Shown: positions 1-5,158 of the stretch, piece after piece
Layout: every line of letters starts with the position of its first letter
Numbering within the stretch: position 1 is the stretch's first letter
DNA from: Rickettsiales bacterium
GTDB taxonomy: Bacteria; Pseudomonadota; Alphaproteobacteria; Rs-D84; CACZYB01
Assembly: GCA_031288035.1 (NCBI GenBank)
Contig: JAITSG010000052.1
Location: forward strand, 1 to 5,173
Direction: 5' to 3'
Length of the DNA stretch: 5,173 nucleotides
The notes under the pieces: generated by a model
Seen by the model: the letters and a program-made list of their open reading frames with translations, nothing else
Databases searched by the model: none
Told to the model about the DNA's origin: nothing
Made by a program: the position numbers and the translations under genes

Positions 1-2
1 TA

Positions 3-137
3 AAGGCCGCGGACCCGGAAAGATTCGAGGAGCTGGTCAAGGAGCGCGAGCGCGAGAACCGCGCCAAACGGCGGCTTTTAACCCACCTTGAGGGGCTCAA
101 GGTACAGGAAGATGAAGGAACACCACGGCAGTCTTAA
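3..137 (+). CDS. C-terminal end of an unrecognised, highly charged protein (partial)
   Basis: The reading frame is open from the left edge and ends at TAA 135-137, giving the last 44 residues of a protein whose start lies outside the window. The visible part is dominated by Glu, Arg and Lys (for example ELVKERERENRAKRRL) and looks like a continuous charged helix, possibly a coiled coil. I recognise no family. The frame overlaps the start of the next gene (ATG 112) by 26 nt in a different frame, which is typical of translationally coupled genes in one operon. This overlap is the main support for it being real. The alternative is that it is a chance open frame in GC-rich DNA. Confidence 0.55.
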   Translation, partial: KAADPERFEELVKERERENRAKRRLLTHLEGLKVQEDEGTPRQS

Positions 138-1044
138 TGCAAAAAGACTCGGCGAGCACGAGCTCGCCTCCAGGATTAAAATATACAACAGCCGCGAATC
201 GAGCGACGCGGCTCGGTACAGCGCACTCGACGACATATATCATTCCATAGCGCCGTTCATATACACATTCCGCCCGTGGTTCAGAAGCCTGCCGGCCGAG
301 GATTTCACGGCCTATGCGCAAGAATATCTGGCAAAGGCCGTATCGGCGTTCGACGCGGCCAAGAACTACGGCCCGATCTCCGGCTATCTGTGCACCAACA
401 TCAGATATGGCATGCTATGCCTATACCGGGACAGATTCTGCTATCGCGTCGGCACGGCCGAGATAGCAAAAATCATGGAAAATAATCCCGATGCGAAGCC
501 GCGGATGTACAAACACAGGCCCTCGGAGGCGAGCTTGGACGCCATGCTCGCCGCCAACAGGCAGCCCCTGCTGAATTCCATACCGGACGAAAGATACTCC
601 GTGGACGAAGCCAGACTGTGCACGGAAATATTCATAGAGGACAATCCGGCCGGGCTGGATGCCGAATCGCTGGACGCTGTGCGTATGGCGGCCATGGACG
701 GCATGGACGCGAAAGACATAGCCGCGGCCCTGGGCGTAACCGTAAAGTCGGCGAAGAACATCATAGCCAGAGCGGCCGGCAGAGTCGCAAAATATATGCG
801 TATGGACGTCCCGGAGGAACTGAACCTAGACGAATGCTTTAGGCTGGGGCCGGCTATACTCGAAAAAAATACGCCGCTCAACGGACAGCAGCGCGAGGCT
901 ATGGCCATGCGCGTCATCCGCGGATATACCTATTCCGACATAGCGCGCAGAATGGGGCTCACCAAGCAGTACATACACAAGATATGCAGCCGCGGCCTGG
1001 CCGAACTGCACGCCTATATGGAGCAAGGCAAAGCGCGGATGTAG
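112..1044 (+). CDS. sigma-70-like protein with two region-4-like helix-turn-helix segments
   Basis: This 310-residue protein resembles RNA polymerase sigma factors, which bind core polymerase and direct it to promoters in the cytoplasm. Residues about 60-110 look like sigma region 2: an acidic stretch, then YAQEYLAKAVSAFD, a glycine turn and an aromatic helix. A linker follows, then two helix-turn-helix segments: residues 187-229 (core KDIAAALGVTVKSAKNI) and 256-303 (core SDIARRMGLTKQYIHKI). The second matches sigma region 4 well, including the following RGLAELHAYM helix. There is no region 1.1, and the tryptophans usual in region 2.3-2.4 are missing. ATG 112 is chosen because AAGG at 99-102 sits 9 nt upstream; TTG 88 has no ribosome site. 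The start overlaps the upstream gene by 26 nt, and no promoter is evident between them. It could be an accessory or phage-type sigma, or a regulator that reuses sigma domains. Family assignment is from motif reading only. Confidence 0.72.
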   Translation: MKEHHGSLNAKRLGEHELASRIKIYNSRESSDAARYSALDDIYHSIAPFIYTFRPWFRSLPAEDFTAYAQEYLAKAVSAFDAAKNYGPISGYLCTNIRYGMLCLYRDRFCYRVGTAEIAKIMENNPDAKPRMYKHRPSEASLDAMLAANRQPLLNSIPDERYSVDEARLCTEIFIEDNPAGLDAESLDAVRMAAMDGMDAKDIAAALGVTVKSAKNIIARAAGRVAKYMRMDVPEELNLDECFRLGPAILEKNTPLNGQQREAMAMRVIRGYTYSDIARRMGLTKQYIHKICSRGLAELHAYMEQGKARM

Positions 1045-1149
1045 GCGCGGGCTCGAACGAAGCCATGACGATAAAGTCCATGCGGAGGCTGAAAATTTCA
1101 TGGAATGGCAACCTTTGTGGCAGTTGGCGGAATTCAAGAAAAGCTAGGG
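1045..1149. other. convergent intergenic region without an obvious terminator
   Basis: This 105-nt gap lies between the stop of the sigma-like gene (plus) and the stop of the transglutaminase-like gene (minus), where terminators would be expected. I see only weak inverted repeats: GGCT/AGCC just after the first stop, and TCCATG (1077-1082) with CATGGA (1099-1104) around a 16-nt loop. Neither is followed by a T-tract. On the minus strand AGCCCTAGCTTTTC follows the stop, but its stem is only 3 bp. Transcription may end by Rho or continue through. Confidence 0.4.
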
Positions 1150-1785
1150 CTATCGCGCTTTTTGCGCTTCGACGACCGACGGCAGATCCGGCCTGACAAG
1201 GAATTCGGCCGCTCCTGGATTCCCGCTTAGATAGACATTGCGCATCTTCCCATACGAATCGACGCGCGCGAACTCGGCGGCGGGAGTTATCGCGCAGACA
1301 AGATACGGAAGACCGCCCGGCACGCTTTCGATAAAAGAGCCGGGGCGGAGCGGGCCTTTTACAAACCTCAATTTCTTACCCGGGTCGAACGCGCGCAGCC
1401 CGCCAGAAAATTCCACGGCGGCAATCTGGTGCCCGTTTATCACGCCCGGCCCATCCCCATCATACAGGCCGTCCCTGCGGACGCGAAGCCAATCCCGATA
1501 ATCCGCGGCGCTTACCACGAAACTTTCCAAACCTTTTTCGGCGGCAATTTTCCCGAACAGCCTTACTATGCCGGTGCATCCCGCCACTTCGCGGCAAAGG
1601 CCGCCCTCTGCGATTTCCTCCGGCGAGAGCGAAAAACTGTAATCCAGACGGGCCTGACGGCCGGCCATTCCCAGAGAATCGAGATAATCATCGCGGGAAA
1701 TCCGGGGAGCCGCGTCGAAAATCGCGTTCGTCGCGGCCAAGATTTCGCCTATTGCTCTCTCAAGATCCCTATCCCCGCCAGCCAT
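1150..1785 (-). CDS. small transglutaminase-like protein (predicted Cys-His-Asp triad)
   Basis: This 211-residue protein has no signal peptide or membrane segment, so it is probably cytoplasmic. Three short blocks fit the transglutaminase/papain-like fold: Cys70 in GCTGIVRLFGKIAAEKGL, His119 in INGHQIAAVEF and Asp134 in LRAFDPG. Cys70 lies 15 residues before Gly85, and His119 lies 15 before Asp134, close to the spacing in bacterial transglutaminase-like domains (C...alRalGI, HaWvE..., FDP). Members include proteases, peptide N-glycanases, amide hydrolases and inactive relatives, so the substrate cannot be named. The start is firm: ATG 1785 has GAGG (1794-1797) 8 nt upstream. That site overlaps the RNase J stop, leaving a 10-nt gap and implying co-transcription and probably coupled translation. 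Isoleucine codons are less ATA-biased than in its neighbours (4 of 11 by hand count). Residues 150-211 have no motif I recognise. The gene is clearly real; the family is an inference from motifs. Confidence 0.8.
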   Translation of the reverse strand: MAGGDRDLERAIGEILAATNAIFDAAPRISRDDYLDSLGMAGRQARLDYSFSLSPEEIAEGGLCREVAGCTGIVRLFGKIAAEKGLESFVVSAADYRDWLRVRRDGLYDGDGPGVINGHQIAAVEFSGGLRAFDPGKKLRFVKGPLRPGSFIESVPGGLPYLVCAITPAAEFARVDSYGKMRNVYLSGNPGAAEFLVRPDLPSVVEAQKAR

Positions 1786-1795
1786 GAAAGCAGCC

Positions 1796-3661
1796 TCATA
1801 CCCTCGTTATGTGCACCTCTATCGGCGGATCCTTGTCTATGGACGCGCGGGAAATCTTCCGCGCCGCGCCAGACACCGCGTCCTTTACGGAAGCGTCGGA
1901 CGGATTGACGCCGAGCTTCTTCACGGCCTCGGCCACGCCCTTGGCAAGCGCGCCCTTGAACGCGCCGGTGCCGTCGGATTCAAACACGCCTATCGAGCTT
2001 ACAGACGGCTTGCCCACCAAACCCTTCTGGCCCATGGCGACCGTTATGAACAGGGCGCCGTTGTCGTTCACCTTGCGGCGCGCGCCGAACTCCTCGGACA
2101 CGGAGGTCAGATGGCGCGAGCCGTCGACGTAGAGCTCGTCCGTAGGGACGGTTTCCACAATCTCGGGCCGCTTGCCCCTCTCTATCGCGACGAACTGCCC
2201 GTTCTCAAGCGAGAGGAAATGCGGAACCTTGCACGACCTGGCTATCTCCGCCGCCAGCTTGACCATTATGGGCTCGCCGTGCATGGACATGACCACCTTG
2301 GGCTTCAGTGTCTTGTAGAGGAGCTCCAGATCCTCCTTGACCGGATGGCCGTGCGCGTGGATGTCCGGGTTGGAACGCTTGTCTATGATGTTCACGCCCT
2401 GCTGCACGAGCGCGTTCTTCATGGCGGATATCTTCTTCTCGTTGCCGGGAATCACGAGGGAAGAGAATATCACGTTGTCGCCGGACGAGAGCTTGAGCTT
2501 CTCGTACGTGCCGTCGGCCACGCGCGAAAGCACGGCCCGGGGCTCGCCCTGGTTGCCGGTGCATACGTAGACGAGCTGGTCCGGCTTGAACTTCTGCACG
2601 TCCTTGCCCGTCACCGGCTCCACGCCCAACAGATAGTCGCAGTCCTTCGCAACCTGCACGTTGCTCTCTATAGACCGGCCAAGAAGCGCGACCATGCGCC
2701 CCTTCTTCGCCGCGGCCCTGGCTATGGAGCCTATGCGCGCGATGTTGGTCGAAAAGCACGTGACCACTATCTTGCCCGACTTTATGCCCATTATCGCGTC
2801 CTCTATGGCCCCGGCGGTCGTAGCCTCGGACGTGGGCCTGTCCTCGATAAGCGTGTCGCAGGCGCAGACTATGTCGCCCTCGCGCCCGATCTTGGCTATA
2901 TAGTCTATGTCGGTCGGATCGTCTATGGTGGGGGTAGGGTCGAACTTGAAATCCCCGGTGTGCACTATGGCGCCCTGGCCAGTGCGGATTATCAGGAAGC
3001 TAGCCTGCGGTATGGAGTGCGTGACGTGCATGTACTCCACGTCGAACGCGCCCAGCTTGAACCTAGCCCCCTCCTTGTCTATCTTCTTCAGCTCGACCTG
3101 GCGCGAGAGGCCGAACTCGCTCAGCGAGCGCTCCAGTATCCCGAGCGTGAACGGAGTGCCGTACACCGGGCACTTCACCATGCTCCACAAATCCGGTATG
3201 GCGCCGAGGTGGTCCAGGTGGCCGTGCGTAAGCAGCAGGCCCCTTATCCGCCCCTTTATGGCGTTCAGGAAGCTTATGTCCGGAATGGTGTAGTCCGAGC
3301 CCGACATGTCCTCGTCCGGAAAGCCCCGGCCCATGTCTACTATTATCCAGTCGCCCCTGTGCCCGTAAAGGTACAGGTTGCACCCGACCTCCAGCATTCC
3401 GCCAAGGGCGCCGAAATACACCCTCTCGTCGCCCTTGCCAAGATTCATGGCAGTGGTCAGGTTGTGGTTTATCGGAACCACCAGATTCTTGGGCGAGGGA
3501 GCGCCCCTGCCGCCTCCTCCGCCCCTTTTGCCTCCATCGCGGCTGCCGCGGCTGCGGCCCTGCGCGGCGGCGCGGCCTTCGCGGCCTTCGCGGCGGCCCC
3601 TGCCGCCCCTTGCCGGCGCCTTTTCCTTGGCCGGCTTTTTCTTCTTAAAAAAATCAAACAT
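1796..3661 (-). CDS. rnj: ribonuclease J (metallo-beta-lactamase/beta-CASP RNase)
   Basis: RNase J is a cytoplasmic, zinc-dependent ribonuclease with 5'-to-3' exonuclease and endonuclease activity in mRNA decay and rRNA maturation. Numbering from ATG 3661 (621 residues), the beta-lactamase core begins near residue 82 (GALGGMLEVGCN). Asp109, HGHLDH (146-151), His215 in THSIP, Asp237 in HTGDFKFDP and His461 in MHGE are the expected metal and catalytic residues. The beta-CASP part includes VVTCFSTNIARIGSIARA, CTGNQGEPRA and VIPGNEK. A C-terminal domain from about 510 ends in IEVHITRV. Typical members have about 550 residues; the extra length is a basic Arg/Gly-rich N-terminus. Two motifs diverge: HxSGH reads HAHGH (435-439) and DSTN reads DTLI (269-272). 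ATG 3661 has GGAG (3668-3671) 6 nt upstream and yields MFDFFKKKK; in-frame ATG 3673, adding four residues, is the alternative. It is followed after 10 nt by the transglutaminase-like gene. Confidence 0.95.
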   Translation of the reverse strand: MFDFFKKKKPAKEKAPARGGRGRREGREGRAAAQGRSRGSRDGGKRGGGGGRGAPSPKNLVVPINHNLTTAMNLGKGDERVYFGALGGMLEVGCNLYLYGHRGDWIIVDMGRGFPDEDMSGSDYTIPDISFLNAIKGRIRGLLLTHGHLDHLGAIPDLWSMVKCPVYGTPFTLGILERSLSEFGLSRQVELKKIDKEGARFKLGAFDVEYMHVTHSIPQASFLIIRTGQGAIVHTGDFKFDPTPTIDDPTDIDYIAKIGREGDIVCACDTLIEDRPTSEATTAGAIEDAIMGIKSGKIVVTCFSTNIARIGSIARAAAKKGRMVALLGRSIESNVQVAKDCDYLLGVEPVTGKDVQKFKPDQLVYVCTGNQGEPRAVLSRVADGTYEKLKLSSGDNVIFSSLVIPGNEKKISAMKNALVQQGVNIIDKRSNPDIHAHGHPVKEDLELLYKTLKPKVVMSMHGEPIMVKLAAEIARSCKVPHFLSLENGQFVAIERGKRPEIVETVPTDELYVDGSRHLTSVSEEFGARRKVNDNGALFITVAMGQKGLVGKPSVSSIGVFESDGTGAFKGALAKGVAEAVKKLGVNPSDASVKDAVSGAARKISRASIDKDPPIEVHITRV

Positions 3662-3796
3662 TCGTTTCTCCATAAGGCCGCATTCCCCGCGCTCGGCGAA
3701 GAATATCCGGCCATTTAATTACGGCACTTAAGCTATAGATTGCGACTATATACAAGATTTGAGACGTGCCTTTTATATCAAATCAGGCTGTTTTTC

Positions 3797-3814
3797 CCGC
3801 ATGATAGCATACGG
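3797..3814. promoter_or_regulatory. 18-bp dyad over the -10 box of the rnj promoter (possible operator)
   Basis: CCGCATG (3797-3803) and CATACGG (3808-3814) form inverted arms around ATAG, with one mismatch at DNA level (a G-T wobble in RNA). The dyad overlaps the -10 box and lies upstream of the expected transcription start, so it would not be in the rnj transcript. A binding site for a repressor is possible. On a cdsA readthrough transcript it would be a 7-bp hairpin, but it is followed by an A-run and not a U-run, so it is not an intrinsic terminator for cdsA. Confidence 0.3.
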
Positions 3815-3829
3815 CGCGCGAATTGTCAA
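3801..3829 (-). promoter_or_regulatory. near-consensus sigma-70 promoter for the rnj operon
   Basis: On the minus strand TTGACA (3824-3829) is separated by exactly 17 nt from TATCAT (3801-3806). This is a perfect -35 box and a 5/6 -10 box at optimal spacing. Transcription should begin near 3793-3795, leaving a leader of about 120-135 nt before rnj. The -35 box contains the TGA stop codon of cdsA (3826-3828), so the promoter starts inside the last codons of the preceding gene. This implies rnj is transcribed independently of cdsA, though readthrough from cdsA is possible because I see no terminator between them. Confidence 0.75.
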
Positions 3830-4659
3830 ATGTGCACCAAGCCTATGGACGACAGGCCGCCGCCCAAGGACAAAAGCGCGAACGCCGCGGACACCGCAAG
3901 CAGGCTGTCGAACCGGTCGAGGAAGCCGCCGTGCCCGGGAATGAGGGCGGAGGCGTCCTTGACGCCGGCCACGCGCTTGGCCCTCGATTCGAACAGGTCG
4001 CCCAAAATCGAAACCACGCCCAAAAACGCGCTTATCAGCCCCCACATGCATACGGACCGGGAATCGTCAAGAGACAGGCGGAACAGCCGGAATATCATGA
4101 CCCACGTCCCGAACGTGAACGCGAACACAAGGCCGCCGAACGCGCCGCTTACGGTCTTGTTCGGGCTTATCGACGGCGCAAGCTTCGGCCCACCGAGGGC
4201 GCTGCCCACGAAAAAGCCCCCCACGTCGGCCGACACGGTTATGGAGAGCAGGTAGAGCAGGAAATGCCCTCCGAAAGCCGAATATATGTGCAGCATGGAC
4301 AGCACGCCCAGGCCCACGTACACGGGCGCCAGACTCCCAAGCACGGGATGCTCCCGCGAGAAGAGAACCGAAAGGGCCGCAGACAGGCCGAACAGCACGA
4401 ACAGGGCGGCCGCGGACTGGCCCGCCGTAAGGATCCTCATCCCGAAAAGCAGAAGCACCGCCGGCACGGAAACGGCGTCCCACACCACGCGCGGCGAAAT
4501 TTTCTTCCCCGGCGAGAACATCCTGGAATACTCGAACGACATAACGCCGGCCATGACTATGCACAGGTCGCACACCAGCGGATAGCCAGCGGCGAACGCA
4601 ACGGCCGCAGCCGCGACCATCACGACGCTGGACAGCGCCCTTTTCCTAAGTCCGCTCAT
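3826..4659 (-). CDS. cdsA: phosphatidate cytidylyltransferase (CDP-diacylglycerol synthase)
   Basis: CdsA is an integral membrane enzyme that converts phosphatidic acid and CTP to CDP-diacylglycerol and pyrophosphate, the precursor of bacterial phospholipids. The 277-residue product has the usual length and several hydrophobic segments, beginning with a basic MSGLRKRALSS start and a first membrane helix. The family signature spans residues 225-251: SRAKR, then KD at 234-235, IPGHGG at 240-245 and DRFD at 248-251. The third signature position is Ala where a larger aliphatic residue is usual. Upstream of it lie Asp145 (SADVGGFF) and SPNKTVSGAFGG (165-176), both typical. The open frame continues upstream to 4953, but that part is Arg/Pro/Ser-rich, overlaps the next gene and a promoter, and does not look like CdsA, so ATG 4659 is chosen. 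No ribosome site precedes it, because a promoter ends 7 nt before the ATG. The usual partners (uppS, dxr, rseP) are not in the window. Confidence 0.95.
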   Translation of the reverse strand: MSGLRKRALSSVVMVAAAAVAFAAGYPLVCDLCIVMAGVMSFEYSRMFSPGKKISPRVVWDAVSVPAVLLLFGMRILTAGQSAAALFVLFGLSAALSVLFSREHPVLGSLAPVYVGLGVLSMLHIYSAFGGHFLLYLLSITVSADVGGFFVGSALGGPKLAPSISPNKTVSGAFGGLVFAFTFGTWVMIFRLFRLSLDDSRSVCMWGLISAFLGVVSILGDLFESRAKRVAGVKDASALIPGHGGFLDRFDSLLAVSAAFALLSLGGGLSSIGLVHI

Positions 4660-4666
4660 AACGCAG

Positions 4667-4694
4667 ATTATACCCCGTCTTGCCGCTTTGTCCA
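4667..4694 (-). promoter_or_regulatory. near-consensus promoter giving a probably leaderless cdsA mRNA
   Basis: On the minus strand TGGACA (4689-4694) is separated by 16 nt from a perfect TATAAT (4667-4672). Only the 7 bases CTGCGTT lie between TATAAT and the ATG of cdsA at 4659. The usual distance from the -10 box to the start site places +1 at the A of the ATG or one base before it. There is thus no room for a ribosome binding site in the transcript. The promoter lies in the 109-nt gap after the Cys-rich gene. Confidence 0.72.
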
Positions 4695-4768
4695 CGAAAA
4701 ACGAAATGAGTGGATGAATATCCCTAAACGCCAGAGCCCCGGGGCGCCGCCTCAGAGTCCCCGCCCGC

Positions 4769-5065
4769 CTATTTCTTGTCCGGCTTGACGTACCCGCAGA
4801 CCTGCACGGCCTCTGCCACGGCATCGGCCACGGTGCCGCCGGACGAACAATGGCCGCCGCCGCAGAACTTGGCGCCGGCGATATTGTAGACTTTCTCGCA
4901 ACCTCCGTCTTTTCTAATCTTGCGGTAATCGGCATTATCCGGCTTCGGCTCACACCCTTTCTGCAACACCATGTCGCGCACGCACTTGCTGTCGATTAAC
5001 TCCATGGCCGAAACCCGGCCGGCAAATGCCGCCACCAGCGCGGCACATATCAAAGTCTTTTTCAT
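4769..5065 (-). CDS. small secreted six-cysteine protein of unknown function
   Basis: This 98-residue protein starts with a classic Sec signal peptide: MKK, a hydrophobic core (LICAALVAAFAG) and a likely cleavage site after VSA at residue 20. The mature part of about 78 residues carries six cysteines (28, 38, 56, 68, 73 and 90). That number could make three disulfides, which suits the periplasm or cell exterior. A glycine-rich turn joins two of them (KFCGGGHCSSGG), and the tail is charged (KPDKK). I do not recognise a family. The paired cysteines could also bind a metal, but there is no CXXCH haem motif. ATG 5065 is firm: AGGAG (5072-5076) precedes it by 6 nt, and the signal peptide starts exactly there, so the frame extension to 5170 is discarded. 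The next gene downstream, cdsA, has its own promoter. I see no clear intrinsic terminator after the stop, only GC-rich inverted repeats without a T-tract. Confidence 0.85.
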   Translation of the reverse strand: MKKTLICAALVAAFAGRVSAMELIDSKCVRDMVLQKGCEPKPDNADYRKIRKDGGCEKVYNIAGAKFCGGGHCSSGGTVADAVAEAVQVCGYVKPDKK

Positions 5066-5071
5066 AGCTTT

Positions 5072-5076
5072 CTCCT
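5072..5076 (-). promoter_or_regulatory. strong ribosome binding site of the six-cysteine protein
   Basis: The minus strand reads AAAAGGAGAAAGCT immediately before ATG 5065. AGGAG is 6 nt from the ATG. It is the best Shine-Dalgarno match in the window and fixes the start at the signal peptide methionine. I found no convincing -35/-10 pair in the 100 nt upstream. Confidence 0.75.
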
Positions 5077-5146
5077 TTTGCCTGTTGAATACATATCTCA
5101 AAAGGAGCGGGGAGTTGAAACAATCACAACGAGATGACCCCGCCGG

Positions 5147-5158
5147 TTTTCCGGAAAA
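5147..5158. repeat. perfect 12-bp palindrome TTTTCCGGAAAA
   Basis: The palindrome lies about 80 nt upstream of the six-cysteine gene, near the right edge of the window. It has no loop, so it is more like a protein binding site than a terminator. It could be an operator for the downstream gene or a chance sequence; the gene to its right is not visible. Confidence 0.3.

Noticed and set aside
88..111. TTG at 88 as the start of the sigma-like gene
   Set aside because: No ribosome binding site precedes it, whereas ATG 112 has AAGG at 9 nt.
1100..1147. A 15-codon plus-strand frame (MEWQPLWQLAEFKKS) preceded by GGAGG at 1084-1088
   Set aside because: The ribosome site is a perfect match, but the spacing is long (11 nt), the peptide is very short and nothing else supports it.
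3649..3678. A 9-codon out-of-frame upstream frame overlapping the rnj start (MRPYGETNV)
   Set aside because: Its ATG lies one base after the only candidate GGGG site, too close for initiation; likely chance.
1784..3718. A 644-codon plus-strand open frame lying opposite almost all of RNase J
   Set aside because: It is in the same codon phase as RNase J, so it stays open only because RNase J avoids TTA, CTA and TCA codons. Its product is full of Tyr, His, Arg and Leu; the Tyr comes from antisense ATA codons. The minus strand encodes an unmistakable conserved enzyme.
4736..4745. Palindrome GCCCCGGGGC after the secreted protein gene, considered as a terminator
   Set aside because: It has no loop, and no T-tract follows on the minus strand; the only T-run is about 35 nt further on.
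3823..4788. A 321-codon plus-strand open frame opposite cdsA
   Set aside because: It is again in phase with the real gene, and its product is rich in Arg, His, Gln and Glu with no recognisable domain; a shadow of CdsA.
4660..4953. Upstream extension of the cdsA frame by 98 codons
   Set aside because: The added part is Arg/Pro/Ser-rich and unlike CdsA, overlaps the secreted protein gene, and crosses the TGGACA/TATAAT promoter. ATG 4659 gives the normal family N-terminus.
5066..5140. Possible promoter for the six-cysteine gene (TTGTTT or TTTCAA with GATATG or TATGTA)
   Set aside because: Every pairing matches only about half of the consensus or has poor spacing, unlike the two clear promoters elsewhere in the window.
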